Shown: positions 43,947-54,398 of the stretch, one piece after another
Position numbering within the stretch: the stretch's first letter is position 1
Layout: each line of letters opens with the position of its first letter
From: Haladaptatus sp. ZSTT2
Lineage (GTDB): Archaea; Halobacteriota; Halobacteria; Halobacteriales; Halococcaceae
Length of the DNA: 64,000 bases
NCBI RefSeq assembly: GCF_037081775.1
Contig: NZ_JBAMHQ010000001.1
Coordinates: 2,170,001-2,234,000, forward strand
Direction of reading: 5' to 3'
The notes under the pieces: model-generated
Told to the model about the DNA's origin: nothing
What the model saw: only the letters and a program-made list of their open reading frames with translations
Database searches by the model: none
Made by a program: the position numbers and the translations under genes

Positions 43947-44485
43947 TGTGCGGTGGCCGCGGCACCCGCCTCAACGCCGACGTGGAAAAACCGCTCTACG
44001 AAATCGCGGGCGAGCCGATGGTCGATGCCGTCATCACTGCGCTCGAAGAGAGCCGTGTCGAGCGCACCGTCGCTGTCGTCTCACCGCACACTCCCGAAAC
44101 CGCCCGCCACCTCGACTCGCTCCCGCACATCGAGACGCCCGGCGAGGGCTACGTTGAAGACCTTGGGTACGCCCTCTCGCGCGTCTTGAAACCCGTCCTG
44201 ACCGTCGCCGCAGACCTGCCGTTGCTCACGGGTGAGGTTCTCAACGCCGTCCTCGACGCCTACGACGGCGACTCGCTCACCGTCTGTGTCCCCGCCGCGC
44301 TCAAATACCGACTCGGTGTGAGCGCCGACCTGACCTTCGACCACGAGGGGCAAGCCGTCGCGCCAACGGGCGTGAACATCGTCGCCCCATCCACTTCTGA
44401 AACCATGTATCTTGCAGCTGACCCACGACTGGCAGTGAACGTGAATCGACCAACAGACGCCCAGATTTCGGAGGCGTGGCGATGA
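43931..44485 (+). CDS. cobY: GTP:adenosylcobinamide-phosphate guanylyltransferase CobY
   Basis: 184 residues. [25 protein letters not shown] is the nucleotidyltransferase loop of the archaeal CobY enzyme, which replaces bacterial Cob[19 protein letters not shown] carries the metal-binding Asp region and [12 protein letters not shown] the conserved C-terminal strand. It makes adenosylcobinamide-GDP. It overlaps cobS by 16 nt and cobT by 4 nt (ATGA). Its similarity to MobA (35 kb) is structural only. Confidence 0.95.
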   Translation: MDALVMCGGRGTRLNADVEKPLYEIAGEPMVDAVITALEESRVERTVAVVSPHTPETARHLDSLPHIETPGEGYVEDLGYALSRVLKPVLTVAADLPLLTGEVLNAVLDAYDGDSLTVCVPAALKYRLGVSADLTFDHEGQAVAPTGVNIVAPSTSETMYLAADPRLAVNVNRPTDAQISEAWR

Positions 44486-45480
44486 GGTTCGTCCTCGCCT
44501 GCGCCGCGACCGAAACCGCCCAAATCGAGGGTATCAGTGCCGCGGGCGCGACCCGGACGCTGATGGCGCACACGCCCCCCGCAGACGCCGAACTCATCGA
44601 GTACGGCGAACCGACACTTGCGCCAGTCGTGCCCGTGAGCCCTGATGGCTGTCCTACCCCCGCAATCGTCACGCGCGCGGTACGCGAATGCACGGACTTT
44701 CCACTGCTGGTCGTGGACGCGGGACTCGCCGCACAGACGGGCGCACCAACCGTCGACCTCGGCGACCGACCGGGCGGCGACATTCGAAATCGAGACCCCG
44801 TCCCGAACGCTGTAGCCATCTACGACCGCGGCGTCGAACTCGGCGAATCGCTCCCCGACGACCACCTCGTCATCGGGGAGACCATTCCGGGCGGGACGAC
44901 GACGGCGCTCGGCGTGCTCACCGCACTCGGCGAACCCCACGCCACCTCGTCGTCGCTCCCCGAGAATCCCCAATCGCTGAAAGAACGCGTCGTGGAGGAG
45001 GGCCTCACTGCGAGCAACCTTGCGCCCGGCGACTGCGCAGAATACCCACTCGAAGCAGTGCGGCAGATGGGCGACCCGATGCTCGCGGCGGTGTCCGGCA
45101 TCGCCGTCGGCGCGCTGTCTCGGGGTGCTCGCGTCACGCTCGCCGGGGGCACCCAACAGATTGCGGCCGCCGCGCTCGTTCGACACCAGGGCATCGAAGC
45201 CCCGCTCGAACTCGCCACCACGTCGTTCGTCGCGAACGACCCGTCGTCCGATGTTCAAGGCGCTGCAGCCGACCTCGGCCTCACCTTCACCGTCACCGAT
45301 CCCGGATTCGATGACCAAGAACACGTCGCCACGGAGCACTACTGCGCGGGCGTTGCAAAGGAGGGCGCGGGCATGGGCGGGGCGCTCGCCGTCGCCGTAG
45401 AACGCGACGTTTCGATGGCAGCCATTCGAGAACAACTCGTCGAGTGCTACGACCGGTTGGTGGGAGCGAATGGAGCCTGA
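44482..45480 (+). CDS. cobT: CobT homologue (nicotinate-nucleotide:base phosphoribosyltransferase, archaeal type)
   Basis: 332 residues. The segments [72 protein letters not shown] and [21 protein letters not shown] match the archaeal CobT-like family (TIGR00303-type), which activates the lower ligand base to its alpha-ribotide. The ATG overlaps the cobY stop. It supplies the nucleotide for CobS. Confidence 0.92.
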   Translation: MRFVLACAATETAQIEGISAAGATRTLMAHTPPADAELIEYGEPTLAPVVPVSPDGCPTPAIVTRAVRECTDFPLLVVDAGLAAQTGAPTVDLGDRPGGDIRNRDPVPNAVAIYDRGVELGESLPDDHLVIGETIPGGTTTALGVLTALGEPHATSSSLPENPQSLKERVVEEGLTASNLAPGDCAEYPLEAVRQMGDPMLAAVSGIAVGALSRGARVTLAGGTQQIAAAALVRHQGIEAPLELATTSFVANDPSSDVQGAAADLGLTFTVTDPGFDDQEHVATEHYCAGVAKEGAGMGGALAVAVERDVSMAAIREQLVECYDRLVGANGA

Positions 45481-46480
45481 GGCGATTCGCGCGACGGGTC
45501 GGGTTCCCCACGGCAGCAGCGACGACCCAACCGTCCTTGATTTCAGCGCGAACACGAACCCACTCGTGCCACGGGGCGTCCGCGAGGTGTACGAAACCGC
45601 CTTCGAGCAGGCGCGAACCTACCCGCAGGAACCGCCCGCGGCTTACCGGGAGGCGGCGGCAGAATACGTCGGTTGTGACTCAACCCAAACCATCCCGACG
45701 CCGGGCGGCCTCGCCGCGATTCGCCTCGCCATCGAGTGCACCGTCTCACCCGGCGACTCCGTGCTCATCCCGTATCCGAGCTTTGGCGAGTACGCCCGGG
45801 AAGTACAGCTACAGGGCGCACAGCCCGAGTTCGTGCCACATGACGAACTGCTCGAAACCGACCCGGAGGGACATGCGCTCGCCATCGTGTGCAACCCGAA
45901 CAATCCGACGGGAGACGCGTACAACCCAGACTCGCTCCGCGAATTTGCCCGCGCCTGCCACGAAGCTAGCACGCCACTACTCGTAGACGAGGCGTTTCTC
46001 GGGTTCACCGACCACCCCTCGCTCGCGGGCGAACCGGGCGTCATCGTGGCGCGCTCGCTCACCAAACTGTTCGGCCTGCCGGGCATCCGCGCTGGTTTTG
46101 CGGTGGCTGATGGCGACCTGCGAGACGCCCTACTCACCGCGCGTCGGTCGTGGAACATGGGCACGCCCGCGCTCGCCGTCGGCGCGTTCTGTATGCGCGA
46201 AACCGCATTCATCGCAGCGACCAGAACTCGCGTGGCGAACGAACGCGAGCGCATGACGGCGGCGCTCGCAGAACAGTTCGAGGTGCATCACTCGGACGCA
46301 CCGTACCTCTTGCTCGACGTTGGCGACAGGGACGTGGCGAACCTTCTCGATCACGCGCTGTCCCACGGCATTGCCATCCGCGACGCGACGACGTTCCGCG
46401 GTCTCGACTCGCACATCCGGGTTGCAGTTCGCTTGCCCGACGAGAACGACGAACTGCTGGCGGTGCTCTGTGATGTTTGA
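45470..46480 (+). CDS. cobD: L-threonine-O-3-phosphate decarboxylase CobD (PLP enzyme)
   Basis: 336 residues of the HisC-like aminotransferase fold. The PLP lysine is in [15 protein letters not shown], with [18 protein letters not shown] and the N-terminal [13 protein letters not shown] as expected for CobD. It decarboxylates L-threonine phosphate to (R)-1-amino-2-propanol phosphate, the linker used by CbiB. A HisC paralogue is the alternative, but the operon context settles it. Overlaps cobT by 11 nt. Confidence 0.92.
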   Translation: MEPEAIRATGRVPHGSSDDPTVLDFSANTNPLVPRGVREVYETAFEQARTYPQEPPAAYREAAAEYVGCDSTQTIPTPGGLAAIRLAIECTVSPGDSVLIPYPSFGEYAREVQLQGAQPEFVPHDELLETDPEGHALAIVCNPNNPTGDAYNPDSLREFARACHEASTPLLVDEAFLGFTDHPSLAGEPGVIVARSLTKLFGLPGIRAGFAVADGDLRDALLTARRSWNMGTPALAVGAFCMRETAFIAATRTRVANERERMTAALAEQFEVHHSDAPYLLLDVGDRDVANLLDHALSHGIAIRDATTFRGLDSHIRVAVRLPDENDELLAVLCDV

Positions 46481-47183
46481 GCCAACCGTTTGCGAGGAGG
46501 TACTTTGCGTCTCTCAGCCCGGTGGCCGCTGGCTTTCGACCGGGTGGAACGGCGGATTCGAAGACGCCGACGCCGCGTTCAACGTGAGCGTTCCGGAGGG
46601 GTGGGAACACACCGACCTCAGCGCGTACGCCAGAGAGCGCAGAGCGCAGGCACGCTTCACAGATTCGGGGCCGACGCTGTTCACGGGCGTCGATATGGAA
46701 CACCTTCGCGGCGCGCGTCTGGACGGCGTTGTCGCCTTCGCCACCGCGGGTGTCTCGAACCCGGCGGCGCTTCCGATGGAACCGTCGGGCGAGCCATCGT
46801 CGCCTGTCGAAGGGCCGGAGGCGGGAACCGTGAACGTGATTCTCTGTACCGACCGCGCGCTCGCGGACGACGCGCTGGCGACGCTCCTCGGCGTGGCTGT
46901 CGAGGCAAAAACCGCGACCTTGCTCGCGAAAACTGGGTTCACCGGTACGACGACTGACGCGGTTATCGTCGGCGCTGACCCCGCAGGCGAGGACGCCACG
47001 TTCACCGGAAGTGCAACGCCCGTCGGAACCGCCGCACGGGCCTGCGTGCGCGAAGCGGTGAGTGCCTCGCTCGCCGCCCGCTATGCGGGGAATCCCGACA
47101 AGCCGATGCCAACGAGCGTTGCAGACGCCAAATACGGCGTCACCACAACAGACCGCGCAACCATTTTTAACCCATACCGATGA
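46473..47183 (+). CDS. cbiZ: Adenosylcobinamide amidohydrolase CbiZ
   Basis: 236 residues. The family segments [70 protein letters not shown] and [10 protein letters not shown] are visible. CbiZ removes the aminopropanol arm from adenosylcobinamide so archaea can salvage cobinamide through adenosylcobyric acid. Overlaps cobD by 8 nt. A salvage and a synthesis branch are thus in one operon, as in other archaea. Confidence 0.94.
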   Translation: MFEPTVCEEVLCVSQPGGRWLSTGWNGGFEDADAAFNVSVPEGWEHTDLSAYARERRAQARFTDSGPTLFTGVDMEHLRGARLDGVVAFATAGVSNPAALPMEPSGEPSSPVEGPEAGTVNVILCTDRALADDALATLLGVAVEAKTATLLAKTGFTGTTTDAVIVGADPAGEDATFTGSATPVGTAARACVREAVSASLAARYAGNPDKPMPTSVADAKYGVTTTDRATIFNPYR

Positions 47184-47881
47184 CCGATTCAAACTCAGAC
47201 GAAACACGACGCGACGCACAGCTCAAAAACACGCCCGGAAAGGGCCGCACGCCGACCGCTCGCGCCATCGAACCGAACTCTCCAGAGGAGTTCGGGCTGG
47301 TGTCTGTGTGGTGGGGCAACGGGAAAGGAAAAACGACCGCCGCACTCGGCATGGGCTTTCGCGCCGCGGGCCACGGCTATCGCGTCCACTTCCTTCAGTT
47401 CATGAAAGGCGGTGCCTCAAGCGTCGAAGACGTGCGCGGCGAGTACAACGCCATCGACGCATTCCCCGGATTCACCTACGAAACCTCGGGGAGTTACGGC
47501 TGGCACGGCTTTTTAGACGAAAGCGACGACGACGAACACGAAGCCCGCGCCAAAGCCGGCCTCGACCGGGCACGCGAGTTGCTCTGGGGGGCGTCGGGCG
47601 TCTCGCTCGACGAACCACTTGCACTCGACGGCGAACCCGAGGAGGGCGTCCACATGCTCATCTTAGACGAGATTCTCTACGCCGCAAATCGCGGGCTGGT
47701 CGAACCCGAAGACGTGGTCGCACTCATCGAGAACAAACCGCCGAATCTCGAACTCGTGTTGACCGGCGGGCACGAACCACCCGAGTACGTCTTCGAGGGC
47801 GCAGACCTCGTGACCGAGGTGAAAAAGCACAAACACCCATTCGACGCTGGCCAACGCGCACGCCGAGGGACGGAGTATTGA
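47180..47881 (+). CDS. cobA: Cob(I)alamin adenosyltransferase, CobA/BtuR/CobO type
   Basis: 233 residues with Walker [32 protein letters not shown], the [15 protein letters not shown] segment and [23 protein letters not shown] (the TGR/TGG-x-AP-like motif). It transfers the adenosyl group of ATP to reduced corrinoids. A Ser/Thr/Asn-rich charged lead of ~35 residues precedes the domain. ATGA overlap with cbiZ. Confidence 0.95.
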   Translation: MTDSNSDETRRDAQLKNTPGKGRTPTARAIEPNSPEEFGLVSVWWGNGKGKTTAALGMGFRAAGHGYRVHFLQFMKGGASSVEDVRGEYNAIDAFPGFTYETSGSYGWHGFLDESDDDEHEARAKAGLDRARELLWGASGVSLDEPLALDGEPEEGVHMLILDEILYAANRGLVEPEDVVALIENKPPNLELVLTGGHEPPEYVFEGADLVTEVKKHKHPFDAGQRARRGTEY

Positions 47882-49374
47882 CGCGCACGATTCTGGTCGC
47901 GGGCACCGCGAGCCACGTCGGGAAGAGCACGGTCGCCGCAGGCCTGTGTCACGCCCTCGCTGACGCGGGTGTGTCGGTCGCCCCGTTCAAAGCCCAGAAC
48001 ATGAGCAACAACGCGCGGGTGGCCCTGTCGCCCGACGGTGACTGGGGCGAAATCGGCGTCTCGCAGTTCGTCCAAGCGCGGGCGGCGCGGGTTCCAGCGA
48101 CGACGGACATGAATCCCGTCCTGCTCAAACCGCGCGGTGACGGTCAGTCCCAACTCGTGATTCAGGGCAAAGCGGTCGGCAACTTTGAGGCCGGAGCGTA
48201 CTACGAAGACGGATGGGAACAGGCGAAGTCCGCGGCCGAAGAATCCTTCGAGCGACTCGCCGCCGAGTACGACGTCATCGTCGCAGAGGGAGCGGGGAGC
48301 ATCGCGGAAATCAACCTCGCAGACCGCGACCTCGCCAACCGCGAAACCGCGCGGTTCGCGGACGCTGACATCCTCCTTTTGGGGGATATCGAACGCGGTG
48401 GCGTGTTTGCCAGCCTCTACGGGACACTCGAACTGATGCCAGCGGAACTCAGAGAACGTGTGATTGGAACCGTCATCACCAAGTTCCGCGGCGACCCGAG
48501 CCTGCTTGATTCCGGCCTTGCGGATCTGGAAGCGAGAACCGGCGTCCCGTGTCTCGGCGTGCTTCCCTACGACGACCCCGGCTTGCCCGAAGAAGACAGC
48601 GTTTCGTTACCTACTGAAACGGAACTCGCGGTGTGGGGCACTGACGACGGCATTTTCGAACCGGACGCAATCACGATTGCCGTGCCTCGGCTACCCCACA
48701 TCTCGAACTTCACCGACCTCGAACCGCTCGCCGCAGAACCGGGCGTGCGCGTCGCGTTCGTCCCCCTCGATGACTCACTCGACACGGCTGACGCCGTCGT
48801 GTTGCCGGGCACGAAGAACACGGTCGATGACCTGCTCGCGCTCCGTGACGCCGGATTCGGCGAACGCATCTGCGCCTTTGATGGGCCGGTCGTGGGCATC
48901 TGTGGCGGCTTTCAACTGCTCGGCGACCGTCTCACGAACGTCGAAGTCGAGAGCACGCGCGAACGCGGCGCGATTCAGGGCTTCGGCCTGCTTCCAGTTA
49001 CGACCGAGTTCCTCCCCGAAAAGCGCGTGACGCGGACGACCTGTGAGGTGGACGACCATGGTCTGCTTGCTGGTCTCTCTGGAACTGTCACCGGCTACGA
49101 AATCCACATGGGTCGGACGAGCGCGGCAGGGTCAGTTGCTCGGCCGCTCGGCCCCGAAAGCGCGGCGACCGGGAGCATACTCGGCACGTACCTACACGGC
49201 CTGTTCGAGAACGAGTCGCTTCGTCGGTCATTTGTGGAAGGCATATTTTCGGCTGCTGGCAAGCAGGTTCCCAATGCGCTTGGAACGACTGACGACCCTG
49301 CAGACCGGGCGGCGCGATTGGTCATGGAAAATCTCGATTCAGATGTTATTGCGGGATGTTTCGATAGTCAATAG
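47878..49374 (+). CDS. cobQ: Cobyric acid synthase CobQ/CbiP
   Basis: 498 residues. [26 protein letters not shown] is the dethiobiotin-synthetase-like nucleotide loop, followed by [25 protein letters not shown] and [13 protein letters not shown]. The C-terminal glutaminase-like domain has the Cys in [12 protein letters not shown] and His in [13 protein letters not shown]. It amidates four peripheral carboxylates with glutamine as donor. A TTG at 47878 overlaps the cobA stop (TTGA), giving the expected length; the frame is open further upstream to 47062 only because of strand overlap. Last gene of the operon. Confidence 0.95.
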   Translation: MTRTILVAGTASHVGKSTVAAGLCHALADAGVSVAPFKAQNMSNNARVALSPDGDWGEIGVSQFVQARAARVPATTDMNPVLLKPRGDGQSQLVIQGKAVGNFEAGAYYEDGWEQAKSAAEESFERLAAEYDVIVAEGAGSIAEINLADRDLANRETARFADADILLLGDIERGGVFASLYGTLELMPAELRERVIGTVITKFRGDPSLLDSGLADLEARTGVPCLGVLPYDDPGLPEEDSVSLPTETELAVWGTDDGIFEPDAITIAVPRLPHISNFTDLEPLAAEPGVRVAFVPLDDSLDTADAVVLPGTKNTVDDLLALRDAGFGERICAFDGPVVGICGGFQLLGDRLTNVEVESTRERGAIQGFGLLPVTTEFLPEKRVTRTTCEVDDHGLLAGLSGTVTGYEIHMGRTSAAGSVARPLGPESAATGSILGTYLHGLFENESLRRSFVEGIFSAAGKQVPNALGTTDDPADRAARLVMENLDSDVIAGCFDSQ

Positions 49375-49425
49375 CGACTGACCCGAGACCACAACGCAAT
49401 TACCTGCCCAGACGGAGACCGGAAC

Positions 49426-49833
49426 ATGCTCAACGACTACAACCCCCTCTACATCGGCGACCAGCCGGAAGAAAAGGCCGTCTGTGGCACCCACGGCCAG
49501 ATGGAAGAGCGCCTCGCAGCCATCGATTTCGAGGAAGAAATCTTCGCTACGGCCGACGGTTACGAGATTCACCAGTGTCCGACCTGCAGCGTGAAAATCG
49601 TCGAGTCGCAGGGTCGCTACGGCATCTCTGAGGAGGACGCGATGTTCGCCATGCTCAGTCACATTATCGCAGAGCAGTGGGACGACGGCCTCAGCCAGCA
49701 CTTCGAGAGCCTCGGGCCGGGTCACATCACGGCACGCGGTGATGTGTACACCATCCACCTCGAAAACTTCGATGAGGTGGAGGTGCCAGCCCACATCCGC
49801 GAGGACGTGAACGTGTGGGTGCAGAAAGCGTAG
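49426..49833 (+). CDS. Hypothetical protein with CxxC pair, 135 aa
   Basis: Acidic soluble protein 51 nt after cobQ on the same strand. Features: an N-terminal KAVCGTHGQMEERLAAID, a HQCPTCSVKIVE strand with a Cys-x2-Cys pair, and a C-terminal IHLENFDEVEVPAHIREDVN segment. One zinc or redox pair is plausible. No known family; association with cobalamin genes is positional only. Confidence 0.8.
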   Translation: MLNDYNPLYIGDQPEEKAVCGTHGQMEERLAAIDFEEEIFATADGYEIHQCPTCSVKIVESQGRYGISEEDAMFAMLSHIIAEQWDDGLSQHFESLGPGHITARGDVYTIHLENFDEVEVPAHIREDVNVWVQKA

Positions 49834-49894
49834 GTCGGCGAACCTGTTGGCGAAATGGGAAAAACCTAAACTCTGCCCGTGGCCTACGTTTCGT

Positions 49895-50812
49895 GTGAAC
49901 CGGCAGCACGTTGCGCTCGCCGCCATCGCCCTCCTCTCGGTACTCGCCCTCTCCGTCGCGGCTGCGAATCTCGACGCCACCGCAGCGTCGTCGCCGGGTG
50001 CTGGCGTCGGGGGAAGCGATATCGGCGTCGGCCCTGACGAGGAGTTCTCCTTTGGCGGCCCCACCCCACCCGAACCAGTCGAAGAAGCGGCCTCGCCGTT
50101 CTATCGCCTCCTCTCAAAGCTCCTTGGAATCCTCATCGTCGTCGGCGCGCTCGTCGGCATCGTCGTCCTCTACAAAGACTACGGCGTCAAAGGTCCCGTC
50201 CTCGTATTCGGCGTCGGCATCTTCCTCGCCGTGTTCATGTACTACCTGCTCCGTGCGGGCGGGTTTTCGTTCGAAAGCGGGTCCGGTGGGTTTGGCTCCG
50301 GTGACCGCATTACCTTGCCCGGAGGCGGCACGCTCGGTGAGGTGACGAACTCGGTGGTTTCCCCCCAACCCGCCGTGTCGACGCCAGTCGCCATCCTCCT
50401 CGGTCTCGTCCTCGTGCTCGGTATTTTCGCGTACACGAAGTCCGTACGGGGCGACGACGAGGAAGCGACGGTTCCCGGCGCGCCATCAGCCGAAGTCGCA
50501 GAACTCGGCGCGGTCGCCGGTCGCGCTGCTCGCCGTATCGAACAGCTCGGCGGCGAACCCGAAAACGAGGTGTACCGCGCGTGGAAGGCGATGACCGACC
50601 ACCTCGACCTGCCGAATCCACAGTCGAGTACGCCCACAGAGTTCGCGGATGCGGCCGTCGCGGCGGGGATGGAACGTGAGGATGTGGCCGAACTCACGCG
50701 GCTGTTCGAGGACGTGCGCTACGGCGGGCAGTCGGCCACCGAAGAACACGAACGTCGCGCGGTGAGCGCGCTCAAACGCATCGAACGCACCTACGGAGCG
50801 GATGCGACATGA
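49895..50812 (+). CDS. DUF4129 domain membrane protein
   Basis: 305 residues: signal/anchor (ALAAIALLSVLALSVAAAN), a Gly/Pro/Glu-rich segment, two central and one later membrane helix, and a C-terminal DUF4129 domain (NEVYRAWKAMTDHLDL ... TPTEFADAAVAAGM ... LTRLFEDVRYGG). This family occurs in transglutaminase/DUF58/MoxR clusters of archaea and bacteria. GTG start at 49895. The ATGA overlap with the next gene fits one operon. Role unproven. Confidence 0.88.
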   Translation: MNRQHVALAAIALLSVLALSVAAANLDATAASSPGAGVGGSDIGVGPDEEFSFGGPTPPEPVEEAASPFYRLLSKLLGILIVVGALVGIVVLYKDYGVKGPVLVFGVGIFLAVFMYYLLRAGGFSFESGSGGFGSGDRITLPGGGTLGEVTNSVVSPQPAVSTPVAILLGLVLVLGIFAYTKSVRGDDEEATVPGAPSAEVAELGAVAGRAARRIEQLGGEPENEVYRAWKAMTDHLDLPNPQSSTPTEFADAAVAAGMEREDVAELTRLFEDVRYGGQSATEEHERRAVSALKRIERTYGADAT

Positions 50813-51384
50813 ACGGAAGTCGCACGCTGTTCTCCCTTCTCGGCGCGGGTGCGGTTCTCGGCGGTATCGCCGTCGCGTTCGTTCCCGGCCTTCTCGACGG
50901 CGTCAGCCAAACCCAACTCCTCGTCACCATCCTCGGCGTCGTGGCGCTCGTCCAGGCCGTGAGTGCGGCCACAGACCGCCTCAATTCGACCGACGAGGCA
51001 GCCACGACACACCCGGTCGAGTACCGCGACCCCGTCACGATTCCCGGTGCCGAGTTCGACGAAGGGTTCGGGGTCCTCGGGGCGATGGGGCGCATGCGCG
51101 GTGCCCGCCGTCGAGATGCGGTCAGAGACCGGCTCGAACGGGCGACCATCGACGTACTCACGCGCTACGGCGGCCTCTCGGAAGCGGAGGCCAACGCCCA
51201 ACTCCGCGAGGGGACGTGGACGGACGACGTTCACGCCGCGGCGTTTTTCGCCGCGGAGGTAGACGACGCTGGCTTCTTCGGTGGCTTTCTCAGAACCTCG
51301 CTCATGAGCGAGTCGCTTTTTCAACAGCGCGCCCGACACGTAATCGACGCGCTCAACCGACGGCTCATCACGGAGGAGCGCTGA
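50809..51384 (+). CDS. DUF7269-like membrane protein
   Basis: 191 residues: two N-terminal membrane helices (LFSLLGAGAVLGGIAVAFVPG and LLVTILGVVALVQAVSA) and a soluble acidic/Arg-rich domain (GRMRGARRRDAVRDRLERATIDVL ... LSEAEANAQLREGTW) ending in SESLFQQRARHVIDAL. Similar genes accompany DUF4129 and DUF58 genes in haloarchaea. It overlaps the previous stop and directly abuts the DUF58 gene start. Confidence 0.85.
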   Translation: MNGSRTLFSLLGAGAVLGGIAVAFVPGLLDGVSQTQLLVTILGVVALVQAVSAATDRLNSTDEAATTHPVEYRDPVTIPGAEFDEGFGVLGAMGRMRGARRRDAVRDRLERATIDVLTRYGGLSEAEANAQLREGTWTDDVHAAAFFAAEVDDAGFFGGFLRTSLMSESLFQQRARHVIDALNRRLITEER

Positions 51385-52704
51385 ATGCGCGAGCACCTGC
51401 GCCCCGACCCGGACGCCCTCCCAGCCCTCGGGACGAACATCGACCGACAGACTGGCCGGTGGACGGGCATCAGCGTCGTCGCCTTCATCGCGGGCGCGCT
51501 CGGCGTTCTCACGAATCGGCCCGCGGTGTTGCTCGCGGGCGTCCTCGGCGTTGGCTTCGCCGCCTACGCCCAGCTTCGAACCCCACCTGTGGTCTCGTTG
51601 CAGGTGTCACGAACCGTCTCGACGGAAACGCCAGACCCCGGCGAGGAAGTCGAGGTTACGACGACCGTGATGAACGACGGCGATGGCAGGCTCACCGACC
51701 TCAGACTCACCGACGGCGTTCCGCCGGGTGTGGACGTGGTCGGTGGCTCACCGCGGTGTGCGACCGCGCTCAAGCCGGGCGAATCTGTGACCCTTTCATA
51801 CACCATCGAAGCGGTGCGCGGCGGTCACCAGTTCCAGCCACTGCTCGCCCTCGCGCGGAACCTGCCCGGGACGGTCGAGCGAGCGGTTCAAATCGAGTGC
51901 GACTCGTCCATCGCCTGCGTCGCGCCGTTGCCCCCCGTCGGCACGTTTCCACTTCGCACCCAGACCTCACAGTACGCCGGGCAGGTCGAAACCGACACGG
52001 GCGGGTCGGGTATCGAATTTTTCGCCACTCGAGAGTACCGTCCCGGCGACCCACTCGGACGCATCGACTGGAATCGCAAAGCCCGGACGGGGCGACTCTC
52101 GACGCTCGAATTCCGTGAAGAGCGCGCCGCAACCGTCGTGTTGCTCATCGATGCTCGCGACGCCGCATACGTCGCCCCCGACGAGGACTCGGAACCGGCG
52201 GTCGTGCGCAGCGTCGATGCCGCGGCCCACGCCTTCGTGTCCTTGCTCGCACAGGGCGACCAAGTGGGCGTGGCAACGCTCTCACCGACACCGCTCTGGC
52301 TTGGCCCGCGCTCTGACAGCGAACACCGCGCCCGGGTGAGAGAAGCGCTTTCGACCCACGAATCGCTCGCAGCGACACCACCGACCGGCCCGTTCTACCC
52401 GTCAGTCCGAGTCAACCAGATTCGAAAACAACTGCCGAGCCACGCCCAGCTCGTCCTTATCTCCCCGATGTGCGACGACTACATCGCGTCGCTCGCCCGC
52501 CGCTTCGACGCCTACGGCCACCTCGTGACCGTTCTCAGCCCCGACCCGACGGCGACGGCCACGCCGGGCCAGCGACTCGCCCGCATCGAGCGCCAGACGC
52601 GGCTGTCGAATCTGCGCGCAGTTGGGATTCGCGTCATCGATTGGCCCGCTGCTGAATCGCTCCCCGAGACGCTCGCAAAGGCCACGCGGAGGCTCGCCCA
52701 ATGA
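51385..52704 (+). CDS. DUF58 domain protein
   Basis: 439 residues: a short N-terminal membrane section (~30-60), a beta domain (VEVTTTVMNDGDGRLTDLRL) and the DUF58 core EYRPGDPLGRIDWNRKARTG followed by VVLLIDARDAAYVAPDED, a VWA-like site. DUF58 proteins are partners of MoxR ATPases and probably act as chaperone-like or metal-loading factors for membrane or secreted proteins. The start abuts the previous stop with no gap. Confidence 0.92.
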   Translation: MREHLRPDPDALPALGTNIDRQTGRWTGISVVAFIAGALGVLTNRPAVLLAGVLGVGFAAYAQLRTPPVVSLQVSRTVSTETPDPGEEVEVTTTVMNDGDGRLTDLRLTDGVPPGVDVVGGSPRCATALKPGESVTLSYTIEAVRGGHQFQPLLALARNLPGTVERAVQIECDSSIACVAPLPPVGTFPLRTQTSQYAGQVETDTGGSGIEFFATREYRPGDPLGRIDWNRKARTGRLSTLEFREERAATVVLLIDARDAAYVAPDEDSEPAVVRSVDAAAHAFVSLLAQGDQVGVATLSPTPLWLGPRSDSEHRARVREALSTHESLAATPPTGPFYPSVRVNQIRKQLPSHAQLVLISPMCDDYIASLARRFDAYGHLVTVLSPDPTATATPGQRLARIERQTRLSNLRAVGIRVIDWPAAESLPETLAKATRRLAQ

Positions 52705-53198
52705 CCGATATCGACCGAACGCCCCCCGATTTTGGCCGGGCGCTCACGATGGGCGTTGCGCTGGTTGCCGTGTTCGTCGCCGCCTACGCAGGCCCGTCTA
52801 CGGTGTTGCTCGCACTCGCGGGCGTTCTCAGCATCGCCATTGGCATCCTCCGCGGGCGGCGCGTCGCAGTAACACTCGGCGCAGGCGTGCTGTTCGTTGC
52901 GCTCCTCCTCGCCGGGGTGTCAGGGCTTTCTATCCCGCTCACGCTGTTCGGCATCGGCGCGACTGTGCTCGCATGGGATGTCGGTGAGAACGCAATCGGT
53001 CTCGGGGAGCAACTGGGGAGAAACGCACCGACGAAACGCGCGCAACTCGTTCACGCAGGCGGCAGCGTCGCCGTCGTCGCACTCGTTGGGGTGCTTGGCT
53101 ACGTCGTCTATCTCATGGCGATGACGACCAACTCGCTCACCGCGCTCGTGCTCTTGCTCATCGGCGCGCTGGTGCTCACGTCCGTGCTTCGCGGGTAG
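52701..53198 (+). CDS. DUF7519-like membrane protein
   Basis: 165 residues, mostly hydrophobic: four or five membrane segments (ALTMGVALVAVFVAAYAGPS, VLLALAGVLSIAIGIL, VLFVALLLAGVSGLSIPL and others). The ATG overlaps the DUF58 stop by 4 nt. It completes the four-gene set of this region and is likely a membrane partner of the DUF58 protein. Confidence 0.85.
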   Translation: MTDIDRTPPDFGRALTMGVALVAVFVAAYAGPSTVLLALAGVLSIAIGILRGRRVAVTLGAGVLFVALLLAGVSGLSIPLTLFGIGATVLAWDVGENAIGLGEQLGRNAPTKRAQLVHAGGSVAVVALVGVLGYVVYLMAMTTNSLTALVLLLIGALVLTSVLRG

Positions 53199-53210
53199 GT
53201 CTGCTGTCGG

Positions 53211-54161
53211 TCAGTCGATGGTTGGGACCGGGACCTCGTCGAGCACGTCGTTGATCACGGTCGCTTTCGTGATGTCGCTGATTTTCGCATCGGGCGTGAG
53301 GACGACGCGGTGGGCGAGCACCGCGGGAGCGATTCGTTTCACATCATCAGGGGTTACGTACTCGCGGCCGACGATGACCGCGCGGGCGCGGGCGGCCTCG
53401 AACAACCGCTGGGTTCCGCGCGGCGACACGCCGATTCTGACCCGCGGGTCGGCGCGCGTCTCGCGTGAGATGGCGACCATGTACCGCAGCACGTCGTCTT
53501 CGACGTGAATACTTTCAGGGGCCTGCTGGAGCGCACGCACGCGCTCGGTCGTGAGGACGCGCTCGACCGAGGGACTCTGGACGCGACGGGCCGCCCGACG
53601 CTTGAGCAGGTCGAACTCGCCGTCTTCGTTCGGGTAGCCAATCGCCGTCTTGACGGCAAAGCGGTCTACCTGCGCCTCGGGGAGCGCGAACGTTCCCTCC
53701 TGCTCGACGGGGTTCTGCGTCGCCATCACGAAAAACGGATCGGGGAGTTTGTGGGTGTCGCCATCGACCGTCACTTGCTTTTCCTCCATCGCTTCGAGGA
53801 GGGCGGCTTGGGTCTTCGGCGGCGCTCTGTTTATCTCGTCTGCGAGGACGACGTTCGCGAAGATGGGGCCTTCGGTGAACTCGAAGGTGCGGTCGCCTTC
53901 GTTGAAGACGTGGGTGCCGGTCACGTCGGAGGGAAGCAGGTCAGGGGTGAACTGGATGCGCGAAAACGAGAGGCCGAGTGCTTTCGCAAAGCTCCGGGCG
54001 GTGAGCGTCTTGCCCGTCCCGGGCACGTCTTCGATGAGGACGTGGCCCTGTCCGACGAGACCCATGAGGACGCTTTCGAGAAAGTTGCGCTCTGCGATGA
54101 CGGCGGTGCTCACACCGTCTAAGACGGCCGCACACTCCGCGCTCGCCTCCGTGACATTCAT
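53211..54161 (-). CDS. MoxR family AAA+ ATPase
   Basis: 316 residues. Walker A is EDVPGTGKTLTARSFAKAL, Walker B VVLADEINRAPPKTQAALLEAMEE, sensor 1 FFVMATQNPVEQEGT and the C-terminal lid GVSPRGTQRLFEAARARA are all intact. It is convergent with the DUF58 operon (12 nt between stops). MoxR ATPases typically act with VWA/DUF58 partners. Start at 54161 (MNVTE); the long frame extends 58 codons upstream into the tRNA gene and is not believed. Confidence 0.92.
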   Translation of the reverse strand: MNVTEASAECAAVLDGVSTAVIAERNFLESVLMGLVGQGHVLIEDVPGTGKTLTARSFAKALGLSFSRIQFTPDLLPSDVTGTHVFNEGDRTFEFTEGPIFANVVLADEINRAPPKTQAALLEAMEEKQVTVDGDTHKLPDPFFVMATQNPVEQEGTFALPEAQVDRFAVKTAIGYPNEDGEFDLLKRRAARRVQSPSVERVLTTERVRALQQAPESIHVEDDVLRYMVAISRETRADPRVRIGVSPRGTQRLFEAARARAVIVGREYVTPDDVKRIAPAVLAHRVVLTPDAKISDITKATVINDVLDEVPVPTID

Positions 54162-54266
54162 GCACATATCGCGGTTCGGTGGGCGTTTATGTCTACCGAA
54201 TTTCATGCTTTTGGGCCAGCAAAAATCGAAACGGATAAACGCAACACGCTGGAAGTCTCTGATGGA

Positions 54267-54350
54267 GCCGAGATAGCCTAGCCCGGCCAAGGCGGTTGCC
54301 TCGAAAGCAACTGTCCCTCGGACTCGTGAGTTCAAATCTCACTCTCGGCG
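54267..54350 (+). tRNA. tRNA-Ser (anticodon CGA)
   Basis: 84 nt, acceptor stem GCCGAGA/TCTCGGC with discriminator G, anticodon stem GTTGC/GCAAC around loop CTCGAAA (anticodon CGA, codon UCG), a long variable arm and T-arm GTGAG-TTCAAAT-CTCAC. The class II variable arm confirms serine. No intron is seen and no CCA is encoded. The upstream frame of the divergent MoxR gene crosses it only if an unlikely long start is used. Confidence 0.95.
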
Positions 54351-54398
54351 TCTTTCAACTTTCCAAAACCCGCGAGCGACGCGTGTGTCGCGACTGTC

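Noticed and set aside
47062-47877. Upstream extension of the cobQ frame
   Set aside because: This part overlaps cbiZ and cobA completely and reads as Arg/His-rich shadow sequence; the TTG at 47878 gives a normal CobQ.
54162-54335. Longer MoxR start
   Set aside because: Would translate across tRNA-Ser(CGA); the added residues are basic and Phe-rich, unlike the family.
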